DNA from: Phytomonospora endophytica
GTDB lineage: Bacteria > Actinomycetota > Actinomycetes > Mycobacteriales > Micromonosporaceae
Length of the DNA: 64,000 bases
Direction of reading: 5' to 3'
NCBI RefSeq assembly: GCF_014202425.1
Contig: NZ_JACHGT010000002.1
Coordinates: forward strand, 372,001-436,000
Both the position numbers and the translations under genes were made by a program. The notes under the pieces were generated by a model. The model was given only the letters and a program-made list of their open reading frames with translations. It did not search any database and had not been told where the DNA came from. This document shows, piece by piece, positions 39,152 to 46,788 of this stretch. Positions within the stretch are counted from its first letter, which is position 1. The number at the start of each line of letters is the position of its first letter.

Positions 39152-41719
39152 TTGCCTGACGACATCGCCGTCCCCGGTGAGAGCCGCGGGCGGATCGTGA
39201 TGCTGGTGGACAACCAGGTCAACGGGGACTCACGGGTGCAGAAGGCGGCCCGCTCGGCGGCCGCGCGCGGCTGGGACGTCACCCTCCTGGGACGCGCCAA
39301 CGGAGCCGTCCCCCCGCAGACCTGGCGCCTCGGCGGGGCCGAAGTACGCCTGCTGGCGTTCAAGGACGTCCTGCACAAGCATCCCGAGCAGTTCCGCAGG
39401 CTCTTCTGGCGCCACCCGCTGGCCTATCGGGCCGGCCACCTGTCGAGCTACCGGACGCAGCAGCTGCGCGCCCGCCAGGCCGAGCTGCGTTTCCGCGGCA
39501 GCCTGCTGGGCGTCCGCAGGAACGCCGGCGACACCGGCCTGTCCTTCCAGTTCGGGCGGGTCCGGCTGAAACTCGCCCGGATCGCCGCGGGCGTCCGGCG
39601 CCGCTGGGTGCGCATGCGCGTCCGCCACACCAAGGCCGTCGCGGCCCTGCGCAAGAACAGCAGCACCCCCACCGACCGCTTCGCGGTGCGGCTCTGGACC
39701 CGGTTGATGGGCGACCGTGCCTGGCGCCGTATCGACCCGAGCCTGTGGGACTTCGAGCTGGCCTACGGCAAGACGATCGACGGGCTCAAGCCCGACATCA
39801 TCCACGCCAACGACTTCCGCATGCTCGGCGTCGGCGCGCGGGCCGCCCTGCGCGCGCGGTCGAGCGGCCGCGAGGTCAAGCTCGTCTGGGACGCCCACGA
39901 GTTCCTCCCCGGCATCTGTTCGTGGTCGAGGAACGAACGCTGGAAGCCGGCGATGCTCGCCGCCGAACGCGAGTTCGCCAAGTACGCCGACCACGTCGTC
40001 ACCGTCTCCGACGGGCTCGCCGAACTGCTCCGGGAGACCCACGGTCTCACCGAGACGCCCGCCGTCGTCCTCAACGCTCCCGAGCGGGACGTCCCGGCCG
40101 CGCGGGAGGCCGTCCCGATGCCGGACCTGCGCGAACAGTGCGGGCTCGACGCCGGGACCCCGCTACTCGTCTACAGCGGCGCCGTCGCGCCCCAGCGCGG
40201 CATCGCCACCATGATCGAGGCCCTGCCGCGGCTGCCGGGCGCGCACGTCGCGCTGGTCGTGGCCAGGCCCGATTCGGCGCACGTCCAGGCGCTGGTCGAG
40301 CGGGCCGGCGAACTCGGCGCGGCCGAGCGCGTGCACGTGCTGCCCTATGTGCCCGACTGGCAGGTGGTCGCCTACCTGGCCTCGGCCGACGTCGGTGTGA
40401 TCCCGATCCACCACTTCCCGAACCACGAGATCGCGCTGATCACGAAGTTCTTCGAGTACTCCCACGCGCGGCTGCCGTTGATCGTCAGCGACGTCAAGAC
40501 GATGGCCGAGACCACCCGCGCCACCGGCCAGGGCGAGGTCTTCGAGGCGGAGAACACCGGCGACTACGTCCGCGCGGTCCGGGCCGTCCTCGCCGACCCG
40601 GAGAGGTACCGCTCGGTCTACCGGCGCCCCGGCCTGCTCGATCAGTGGTACTGGGAGGCCCAGGCCGACGTCCTCGACCGGGTCTACCTCGGTCTGCGAG
40701 GCACTCCGGCCCGGGCGGCGGTGACCGCCGGGCCCGATGAGGACCCGGCGCCCGACCCCGTCGAGGTGCCCGCGTTAGGAGCCGAAGACCTTCCGCAGCA
40801 GCGCCCCGATCCGGGGGAGCACGCCGACCTCGGCAGGCTTGCCGCCCTTGCGGATGGCCGGGAAGGAGCGGCCGCCGCCCTCATGGGCGATGCGGGCCTT
40901 CACGGCCCACGTGCCCGGGCGCAGCTTGAGCATGGGCGCGGAGAGGTGCGCCGTCGCGGTCACGCCGTCCTCGTCGAAGGACAGCTCGGTGGGCAGCGCG
41001 ACGGTCTTCCCCGAGCGGGTGACGACGAGGGAGACGTCGAGCTCGTCCGGGACGTCGGACAGCGGCATCCGCGCGGTCACGTCGAGGCTGGTGCGCGAGG
41101 AGTCGAGCCTGGTGCAGCGGACGTTCTCGGCGACGGCCTTGAGTTTCCCGCCCACGTCGACGCTGAGGTTTCCCGCGACGCCGAAGTAGCCGTCGGCGAA
41201 GCGGTGGCCACCCTCGCCGTCGGGGAGGACGCGCAGGCGGTGCCCGGTGGCGATGTCCTTGGCACGTTCGCTGCCGAGGCGGCGCTCGACGGTCACGCCC
41301 TTCGAACTGACCGACAGGGACAGGTCCCACACGCCCTTGCCCGCGGGCGCACCGGCGGCGAGGGTCGCGAAGTCCACTCCGGCGCGGAAACCGGCCCGGG
41401 TGTAGTCGTAGGGGGTCGACGCGTCGGCCAGCTCGGGAGTCTCGCTCTGGGCGGCGGCGATGCGGTACTCGACGTCGGAGCCGCGCTTGCGGACCAGCAG
41501 CTCGACGGTCTGGCCGTCGGTGTCGACCTGCGTCAGGTGGGCGTGCCCGCCGACGGTGAGCAGGCCCGCGGCGGTCCAGTCGACGAAGTCGAGGCGGTGG
41601 ACGACGCGGATGTTGTCCAGCTCGAACATCCGGTCGGGAATCCGCGCCGACTCGTCACGGAAATGGGGCAGGCGCAGGTAGACGCGGCCGCCGTCGGTGA
41701 TCGCCTTTTCGGGCATTGA
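39152..41719 (+). CDS. GT4-type glycosyltransferase (second paralogue), reading frame runs on antisense into the next gene
   Basis: Residues 1 to about 520 are a glycosyltransferase of the same plan as the gene at 35847: VMLVDNQVNGDSRVQKAARS, the basic insertion, HANDFRMLGVGARA, VWDAHEFLPGI, HVLPYVPDWQVVAYLASAD and FPNHEIALITKFFEYSHA. The recognisable protein ends near 40770, where the paralogue also ends. No stop occurs there, and the frame stays open to 41719, adding about 313 residues that are only the antisense of the converging GT2 gene. A TAG at 40776-40778 is one frame away. The start is TTG 39152, just behind GGGGGAG. Either the natural stop has been lost, or a one-base error or frameshift hides it. 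The true functional end is probably near 40778. Confidence 0.75.
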   Translation: MPDDIAVPGESRGRIVMLVDNQVNGDSRVQKAARSAAARGWDVTLLGRANGAVPPQTWRLGGAEVRLLAFKDVLHKHPEQFRRLFWRHPLAYRAGHLSSYRTQQLRARQAELRFRGSLLGVRRNAGDTGLSFQFGRVRLKLARIAAGVRRRWVRMRVRHTKAVAALRKNSSTPTDRFAVRLWTRLMGDRAWRRIDPSLWDFELAYGKTIDGLKPDIIHANDFRMLGVGARAALRARSSGREVKLVWDAHEFLPGICSWSRNERWKPAMLAAEREFAKYADHVVTVSDGLAELLRETHGLTETPAVVLNAPERDVPAAREAVPMPDLREQCGLDAGTPLLVYSGAVAPQRGIATMIEALPRLPGAHVALVVARPDSAHVQALVERAGELGAAERVHVLPYVPDWQVVAYLASADVGVIPIHHFPNHEIALITKFFEYSHARLPLIVSDVKTMAETTRATGQGEVFEAENTGDYVRAVRAVLADPERYRSVYRRPGLLDQWYWEAQADVLDRVYLGLRGTPARAAVTAGPDEDPAPDPVEVPALGAEDLPQQRPDPGEHADLGRLAALADGREGAAAALMGDAGLHGPRARAQLEHGRGEVRRRGHAVLVEGQLGGQRDGLPRAGDDEGDVELVRDVGQRHPRGHVEAGARGVEPGAADVLGDGLEFPAHVDAEVSRDAEVAVGEAVATLAVGEDAQAVPGGDVLGTFAAEAALDGHALRTDRQGQVPHALARGRTGGEGREVHSGAETGPGVVVGGRRVGQLGSLALGGGDAVLDVGAALADQQLDGLAVGVDLRQVGVPADGEQARGGPVDEVEAVDDADVVQLEHPVGNPRRLVTEMGQAQVDAAAVGDRLFGH

Positions 41720-42724
41720 CAATTGCGCGGTGATGATGTCGGTCAGTTCCGCGGTCTTGTTCTCACGGACGCAGTAGGCGCGAACCCGCAGGTCCGGTGC
41801 CAGTTTGTCGAGCACATTGTCGGTAAGCCAGGTGTCGCACAATTCCTTGACCCGGTCGAGCACTTTCCGCTGTTCTTCGGGGCTGCTGCCGTTGAGCCAC
41901 CGGTCGGCGAATCGGGGGTGTTTCGAACCGAGGCAGGGCAGGATCTCGAAACGGAAGTGGCGGGTCACCAGATTGTCCCGGCCCGGACCCGCCGGAACGT
42001 ATTCGGCGATCGTGTTCAGCAGCCGTTCGGCCTGGTCGAGCCAGGGCAGCGGGTCGTGCGTGCGGCGGGTGACGTTGCTGTCGTCGGGACGGTTGCGCAC
42101 GTAGTAGCAGTCGTAGTCGGCGACGACCGAGATCACCTCGGCGCGGAAGTAGGCCTCGGCCGTGAACGGCTGGTCGGAGGAGACCAGCTGACCGGTCGGG
42201 AAGCGCAGGCCGTGCCCTTCGACGAAGGCGCGGCGGAAGAGTTTCACCTGGCTCAGCGCCAGGTAGATCTGCGAGGTGAGGAGATCGACCTTCGCCTCGT
42301 TCCGGCCCCACATCCCGCGCGGGGCGCGGTTGCCGAAGCCGGGCGCGGGGACCATCTTGCCCAGCACGATGTCGGACTTCGCGCGGCGGGCCATGTCGAG
42401 CATCTTCGCCATGGCCTTCGGTCCGAGGTAGTCGTCGGCGCCGACGAAGTACACGTACTCACCGGTGGCGTTGTCGAGGCCGACGTTGCACGGTTTTCCG
42501 GGACCGCCGGAGTTTTCCTGATGAATCACTTTGATGCAGGATTCGGCCGCGGCGAAACGGTCCAATTCCGCCCCACTGCCATCGGTGGAACCGTCGTCGA
42601 CGGCGATGATCTCCAGTTGATCTCGGCCGATCGTCTGGGCCAGGATCGAATTGATCGCCTCGGTCAGCCATGGCATCGCGTTGTAGACGGGAACCACGAT
42701 GGTCACGGCGGGCGTGTGATTCAT
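40775..42724 (-). CDS. GT2-family glycosyltransferase, TarS-like (teichoic acid decoration)
   Basis: A 649-residue protein. Residues 1 to about 330 form a GT-A domain: VTIVVPVYNAMPWLTEAINS, AVDDGSTDGS, the DxD-type motif in FVGADDYLGPKAM, and the acceptor-loop region VSSDQPFTAEAYF. The remaining 320 residues are a predicted beta-rich region made of repeated sandwich-like units. This resembles TarS, the beta-GlcNAc transferase of poly(ribitol phosphate) teichoic acid, whose C-terminal linker and Ig-like domains drive trimerisation. The likely role is addition of a sugar to the polymer made by the TagF-like enzyme. It faces the GT4 gene tail to tail, and its terminal TTA overlaps the off-frame TAG there. 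Confidence 0.8.
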   Translation of the reverse strand: MNHTPAVTIVVPVYNAMPWLTEAINSILAQTIGRDQLEIIAVDDGSTDGSGAELDRFAAAESCIKVIHQENSGGPGKPCNVGLDNATGEYVYFVGADDYLGPKAMAKMLDMARRAKSDIVLGKMVPAPGFGNRAPRGMWGRNEAKVDLLTSQIYLALSQVKLFRRAFVEGHGLRFPTGQLVSSDQPFTAEAYFRAEVISVVADYDCYYVRNRPDDSNVTRRTHDPLPWLDQAERLLNTIAEYVPAGPGRDNLVTRHFRFEILPCLGSKHPRFADRWLNGSSPEEQRKVLDRVKELCDTWLTDNVLDKLAPDLRVRAYCVRENKTAELTDIITAQLSMPEKAITDGGRVYLRLPHFRDESARIPDRMFELDNIRVVHRLDFVDWTAAGLLTVGGHAHLTQVDTDGQTVELLVRKRGSDVEYRIAAAQSETPELADASTPYDYTRAGFRAGVDFATLAAGAPAGKGVWDLSLSVSSKGVTVERRLGSERAKDIATGHRLRVLPDGEGGHRFADGYFGVAGNLSVDVGGKLKAVAENVRCTRLDSSRTSLDVTARMPLSDVPDELDVSLVVTRSGKTVALPTELSFDEDGVTATAHLSAPMLKLRPGTWAVKARIAHEGGGRSFPAIRKGGKPAEVGVLPRIGALLRKVFGS

Positions 42725-42799
42725 GAGCGGGATTTTACACAGCGGAAACCCTCGTGAAGTTTCCCGTTCGCCCGAAGTTCCGGGCGCTCTCGGCGCGGG

Positions 42800-43255
42800 T
42801 CAGGTGGCGTCGAGGTCGTACTTCGCCGTGCGGCCGCGCGGGGGGTCGGTGACCGGGGTCTTGTCGTCGGCGGAGACCGCCGAGGCCGACTTCGCGGCCG
42901 TGCCGGAGTCGCGGGCGGAGATGCCCGAGGCGGTGTCGCGGAGGGTGTCGCGGACGCCGTCGGTGTCGCGCTTGAGGTCCTCGAAGGCCGCCTGGAGCGG
43001 GCGCTTCAGGGCCTCCTCGTCCTCTTCACTCAAGACGTGCTTGCGAATGAAGGTCTTCGGGTTGAGGTCGGTGATGTCGAGATTCGTGCCGAGATCCTTG
43101 TTGAGGTCGGCGGTCGCCGACGACGCCATGTTGCGGACCTTGCGCAGGACCCGGCCGATGTCGGCGAGGATCTTCGGCAGCCGCTCGGGACCCAGCACGA
43201 ACAGCGCGATGAGCAGCAGGGCCAGAATCTCCGGCCAGCCGAGGTTTTCGAACAT
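42800..43255 (-). CDS. tatB: Sec-independent protein translocase TatB
   Basis: A 151-residue component of the twin-arginine translocase. The N-terminal membrane helix and hinge, MFENLGWPEILALLLIALF then VLGPERLPKI, are the TatB signature (Glu at position 9 rather than the polar residue of TatA). An amphipathic helix follows (ILADIGRVLRKVRNM). The long acidic/variable tail exceeds TatA length and fits TatB. It sits directly after the HtrA-type protease gene, an order also recalled from mycobacteria (htrA-tatB). Confidence 0.92.
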   Translation of the reverse strand: MFENLGWPEILALLLIALFVLGPERLPKILADIGRVLRKVRNMASSATADLNKDLGTNLDITDLNPKTFIRKHVLSEEDEEALKRPLQAAFEDLKRDTDGVRDTLRDTASGISARDSGTAAKSASAVSADDKTPVTDPPRGRTAKYDLDAT

Positions 43256-43368
43256 GCGCTGCGCTCCCTAGCTGTGCTCCGCGGAACGGCGGACCGTCGT
43301 GCGAAGACCTGTGCCGCTCCGCCCGAAGAGTACTCAGAAGTCGGGCGAGACGACAGTGGGCGGGTGGA

Positions 43369-44781
43369 TCATTCCTCGTCGGCGGCGAGCGTCACCGACA
43401 CTTCCCGCTCGGCGCCGTCGCGCAGGAAACCGATCTCGACGATCGTGTTGGCGGGGTACTTGCGCACCAGCGCGACCAGCTCCACCGGGTCGGTGAGGTG
43501 CTTGCCGTTGAAGGTCGTGATGACGTCGCCGTCCTGGATGCCGGCCGAGGCCGCCGGGCCGGGGCTGACGACCTTTTTCACCGTCACACCGTCCGGGCTC
43601 GGCGTCTCCGAGGTCTCGATGCCGATGACCGTGCGGGAGGGTTTCCCGTCGGCGATGATCTCGTCGGCGAGGCGTTTGGCCAGGTTGATCGGGATGGAGA
43701 ACCCGATGCCCATGTTGCCGCCCTGGCCGTCGGAGTTCTGGAAGGTCGCGATGGAGGCGTTGACGCCGATCACGCGGCCGGAGGCGTCGAAGAGCGGGCC
43801 GCCGGAGTTTCCCGGGTTGATGGGGGCGTCGGTCTGGATGGCCGCGGTGACCGAGGAGTCGTTGCTCTCACCGGCGACGACGGGCCGGTCGAGGGCGCTG
43901 ATGATGCCCATGGTGACCGTGCCGGGCAGGTTCAGCGGGGCGCCGACGGCCAGCACCGGGTCGCCGACGGCGAGCTGCTCGGAGTCGGCGATCGTCACCG
44001 GTGGCAGGCCGGACTTGTCGACCTTGACCACGGCGATGTCGGACTCGACGGAACTGCCCTTGAACTCGGCGGGCGCGCTCGAACCGTCGCTGAAGACGAC
44101 GGTGAGCTCGACGTCGTGCAGGTCGGCCGGGTTGGCGACGTGGTTGTTGGTGATGATGTAGCCGTCTTCGCTGATGATCAGGCCCGAGCCGTTGCCTTCG
44201 CCCTCCTGGCCCTCGATCATGATTGTCACGACGCTCGGGGCGATGGTCGACACGACCTGCGCGACCGAGCCGACCGGCCGCTCCACGGGCGGTCCGCCGC
44301 TGGTCGTCGTGCCGCCGCCGCCCCGCGTGGCGAGGACGCCGATGGCGGCGCCGAGGCCGCCCGCGAGGAGGGCTGTGATGAGCGCCACGGTGAAGACGAG
44401 GCCGAGAGCGCCGCGCCGGTCGCCGGGAGGCGGGGCCGCGGCGGGCGCGGGGGCGGTCATCGGGTCCGTCGGCGGCCCGGCGGGCGGGGCGGTCTGTACG
44501 ACGGCGGCCGAGGCCGCGGGGTCGCGCCAGGGGTCGCTGGCGGCGTTGGAGGCCCACCAGGGAGAGTCGGCGGCGTTCTTGACCGTGGCGGCGGTGGGGG
44601 GCTGCGGCTGGAACTGGGCGGTCGGGGGCGCCGGTACGTGCTGGGGGTGTGCCTGTGGTGCCGCGTAGGCGCCGGCGGGCGGCTGCGACGCGTACGGCCA
44701 CTGCGGCGCCATCCCCGAAGGTGGTGGCGGAGCGTGTCCGTTCTGCCGCGCGGCACCCGCCGCGTTGCCGCCGTCTGTCAC
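43369..44781 (-). CDS. HtrA/PepD-type membrane-anchored serine protease with PDZ domain
   Basis: A 470-residue protease. Residues 1 to about 120 are a Pro/Ala/Gln-rich cytoplasmic segment, one membrane helix lies near residues 125-148 (LVFTVALITALLAGGLGAAIG), then comes a trypsin-like domain and a C-terminal PDZ domain (about 375-465, GIQDGDVITTFNGKHLT). Catalytic residues are visible: His in YIITNNHVANP, Asp in ESDIAVVKVD and Ser in NPGNSGGPLF. GTG 44781 follows GGAGGAG and is preferred to the open frame up to 44943. The role is quality control of exported proteins. The region upstream is a long gene-poor gap. Confidence 0.92.
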   Translation of the reverse strand: MTDGGNAAGAARQNGHAPPPPSGMAPQWPYASQPPAGAYAAPQAHPQHVPAPPTAQFQPQPPTAATVKNAADSPWWASNAASDPWRDPAASAAVVQTAPPAGPPTDPMTAPAPAAAPPPGDRRGALGLVFTVALITALLAGGLGAAIGVLATRGGGGTTTSGGPPVERPVGSVAQVVSTIAPSVVTIMIEGQEGEGNGSGLIISEDGYIITNNHVANPADLHDVELTVVFSDGSSAPAEFKGSSVESDIAVVKVDKSGLPPVTIADSEQLAVGDPVLAVGAPLNLPGTVTMGIISALDRPVVAGESNDSSVTAAIQTDAPINPGNSGGPLFDASGRVIGVNASIATFQNSDGQGGNMGIGFSIPINLAKRLADEIIADGKPSRTVIGIETSETPSPDGVTVKKVVSPGPAASAGIQDGDVITTFNGKHLTDPVELVALVRKYPANTIVEIGFLRDGAEREVSVTLAADEE

Positions 44782-45314
44782 GCCGTTCTCCTCCCGGTCC
44801 CAGCCTGCCGTGGGTGGACCCGCCGCGCGTTCTCGCGCCGGTCGCCGATGGCGACGCATGGGTGGTTGCGCATCAAGCTTGTCATGCGGAACGGTCATCG
44901 TAATGAGGCCGGTCAAACTGCGGGACCGGGCGGTGGCCGCCACGCCTGCGGGCCGTCGCCGGAGAGGCTGGTGGGACGGGGTGGCGGGGGACGCGCCGGA
45001 TCACTCGCGGTGCGGCGAAAGATCCGGCCCCTGGTCAGCCGGGTGACCGAGGGCACAGTCGAGGGGACGGGCCCGGCACGCTCGGCATCGCGCCGGGGAG
45101 GGGCCGTGAGGCGGCGATCAACGACGTGAGCCGACCGTCCTGAGCCTCGCCGCGGCGCTCGCGTTGTCGCCCGGTGGGGACGTGGGTGAGGGCGTCGCAC
45201 CGGCGCTGTGGGTGGGGCGGAGGTGCGGCGGGTGCTTCGACGCGAGGGCCGACGGGGTGGCGTCGGGTGGGAGATCTCGCGGCATGGGACGGCGAACGTG
45301 CGAGAGCTCGACCG

Positions 45315-45472
45315 GTCGCGAACGCCCGCCGGGCGGGAAACCCCCGGCGACAGGGCAACGGGCACGTGGGCGCGAACTTCGGCCGCGCCGGCATCACACC
45401 GGCGCCCACGCGGCTCCGGGGGCGCGGGAGCGTGCCCCCGTCACGAACGGCCGCCGGGCGGGAAACCCCGCG
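45315..45472. repeat. Imperfect 30-base direct repeat, two copies
   Basis: Copies near 45315-45345 and 45442-45472 share GTC(G/A)CGAACG(C/G)CCG followed by CCGGGCGGGAAACCCC, differing at two positions and starting about 127 bases apart. Each copy contains a GCCCGCCGGGC-type palindrome able to fold. Function is unknown; it may be a decayed mobile or regulatory repeat. Confidence 0.6.
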
Positions 45473-45498
45473 TGGCGCGCGAGGCCGGACATGCGAAA

Positions 45499-45533
45499 GC
45501 GGGACCCGGTCGCGTGGTGGGGCCGGGTCCCGC
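45499..45533 (-). terminator. Terminator hairpin downstream of the DUF3117 gene
   Basis: A perfect 11-base stem, GCGGGACCCGG (45499-45509) with CCGGGTCCCGC (45523-45533), and a 13-base loop lies about 70 bases after the minus-strand DUF3117 stop. Read on the minus strand it is followed by TTTCGC. Confidence 0.6.
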
Positions 45534-45600
45534 TGAGATATGGAAGGCCGGAGGGAGTTCTGTCCTGAAGAGCGCGCACGGTGCGCCGCCTCCGCAGTTC

Positions 45601-45768
45601 TTACTCCGTGACGGACTTCAGCGCATCGCCGAGTGACTGAGCCTCGTCCGGCGTCATCTCAAGTACGAGTCGACCACCGCCTTCGAGCGGAACGCGCATG
45701 ACGATGCCGCGGCCTTCCTTGGTGACCTCCAGCGGACCGTCGCCCGTCCGCGGCTTCATGGCCGCCAT
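45601..45768 (-). CDS. DUF3117 small protein
   Basis: A 55-residue protein highly conserved in actinobacteria: MAAMKPRTGDGPLEVTKEGR at the start, then GIVMRVPLEGGGRLVLEM and TPDEAQSLGDALKSVTE. The counterpart in M. tuberculosis is, as I recall, Rv1211, sometimes called calmodulin-like. ATG 45768 follows GGGAGA. It is flanked by a gene-poor gap on one side and a 212-base divergent promoter region before the PaaX gene on the other. Its function is not established. The strong conservation of such a short protein argues that it is expressed. Confidence 0.93.
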   Translation of the reverse strand: MAAMKPRTGDGPLEVTKEGRGIVMRVPLEGGGRLVLEMTPDEAQSLGDALKSVTE

Positions 45769-45930
45769 GTGTTGTCTCCCCTCGATCCAATGCCGCGGTC
45801 GCCCGCGGGTTCACACAAGCCAGGCACCTGGCCGCCGGGGGCGGGCGGTGCCACGACCAGTGGCGCTGTACGCCACCGACGAATAATCTTCCCCGATGGA
45901 GGCCTCAAAACCCAAACCGCCCCGGCACGG

Positions 45931-45971
45931 TTGTGACAAGGTCTGGCATTTTTGTTGCAGTACTGTCACAA
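45931..45971 (+). promoter_or_regulatory. Candidate PaaX-family operator
   Basis: TTGTGACA at 45931-45938 and TGTCACAA at 45964-45971 form a perfect 8-base inverted repeat with a 25-base spacer. The right arm ends nine bases before the PaaX GTG start. It lies in an AT-rich patch (CATTTTTGTTGCAG) that probably includes the promoter. This arrangement suits autoregulation by the PaaX-type protein. Confidence 0.55.
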
Positions 45972-45980
45972 TGATCGGTC

Positions 45981-46772
45981 GTGCGAGCCCGGTCTGCCCT
46001 GTTTGATCTGTACGGCGACTACCTGCGTAATCGCGGTGGCGCCGCGCCCATCGCCGCCCTCGTGCGTTTGCTCGCACCCCTCGACATCGCCGCGCCCGCC
46101 GTGCGCACGGCCGTCTCGCGCATGATGCGCCAGGACTGGCTGACCGCGACCCGCCTCGGCCGGCAACGCGGGTACGCCCTCACCGGGCGTGCCGTGCGCC
46201 GCCTCGACTCCGCCGCCGGGCGCATCTACCGCACCAACCGCCGCGAATGGGACGGCGGCTTCGACCTCCTCGTCGTCGAGCCGCCCGCCGACCGCAGCAC
46301 CCGCGCGCGGCTGGCCGCGCAACTCCAGCTGTTCGGCTACGGCCACCTCGGCGGGAGCACCTCGACGTGGGTGTCACCGTGGCACGCCGACGAGGTCGGG
46401 CCGCTGCTCACCGAGACCGGCGTCGCCTTCGAACGCTTCGACGCCAGGCACGCCGGCGATCCCGTGGCGCTCGTCCGGCGGGCCTGGGACCTGCGCGAAC
46501 TGGAGCTCGCCTACGAGAAGTTCATCGACGAGCTCGAACCGGTCGTCGGCGGCGTCGGGCCGACCAGTTCCGCCGAGGCCGCCTACGCCGCGCGCTTCCG
46601 GCTCGTGCACGCCTTTCGCGCCTTCCTCTTCCGCGACCCGCAGCTGCCGTCGGCGCTCCTGCCCGAGGGCTGGGCCGGTTCGGCCGCCGCGGCCTTCTTC
46701 GACGCGCAGGCGGCGCGCCTGCGACCGGCGGCCGACCGCCATGTCGACCGTATGCTCAGCGAGACCATCTGA
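45981..46772 (+). CDS. PaaX-family transcriptional repressor
   Basis: A 263-residue regulator of the PaaX type, known for phenylacetyl-CoA-responsive repression. The N-terminal winged helix (residues about 5-60) contains LFDLYGDYLRNRGG and the recognition part APAVRTAVSRMMRQDWL, followed by the wing RQRGYALTGRAVRRLD. The central and C-terminal parts (AAQLQLFGYGHLGGSTSTWVS and VHAFRAFLFRDPQLPSALLP) match the PaaX C-terminal region. The GTG start gives the expected family start. The gene is 16 bases upstream of an enoyl-CoA hydratase gene. No other paa genes are present, so the ligand could be another acyl-CoA. Confidence 0.9.
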   Translation: MRARSALFDLYGDYLRNRGGAAPIAALVRLLAPLDIAAPAVRTAVSRMMRQDWLTATRLGRQRGYALTGRAVRRLDSAAGRIYRTNRREWDGGFDLLVVEPPADRSTRARLAAQLQLFGYGHLGGSTSTWVSPWHADEVGPLLTETGVAFERFDARHAGDPVALVRRAWDLRELELAYEKFIDELEPVVGGVGPTSSAEAAYAARFRLVHAFRAFLFRDPQLPSALLPEGWAGSAAAAFFDAQAARLRPAADRHVDRMLSETI

Positions 46773-46788
46773 GAACGAGGTGCCACCA

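Larger units (their letters stand above)
44782..45600. other. Long gene-poor, repeat-containing gap between htrA-type gene and DUF3117 gene
   Basis: This 819-base region is extremely GC-rich and open in several frames, but none of the translations resembles a protein family; they are Arg/Pro/Gly-rich. It holds an imperfect direct repeat (45315 and 45442) and a terminator hairpin (45499-45533). Near the htrA end a less GC-rich segment (44868-44930, with AAGCTTGTCATGCGG) probably includes the protease promoter. No RNA family was recognised. Confidence 0.5.

Noticed and set aside
45315-45472. CRISPR array
   Set aside because: Only two imperfect repeat copies with about 97 bases between, no further units and no cas genes.
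45035-45636. Several overlapping frames of 100-150 residues in the gene-poor gap
   Set aside because: Arg/Pro/Gly-rich translations with no ribosome-binding site or family match; absence of stops is expected at this GC content.
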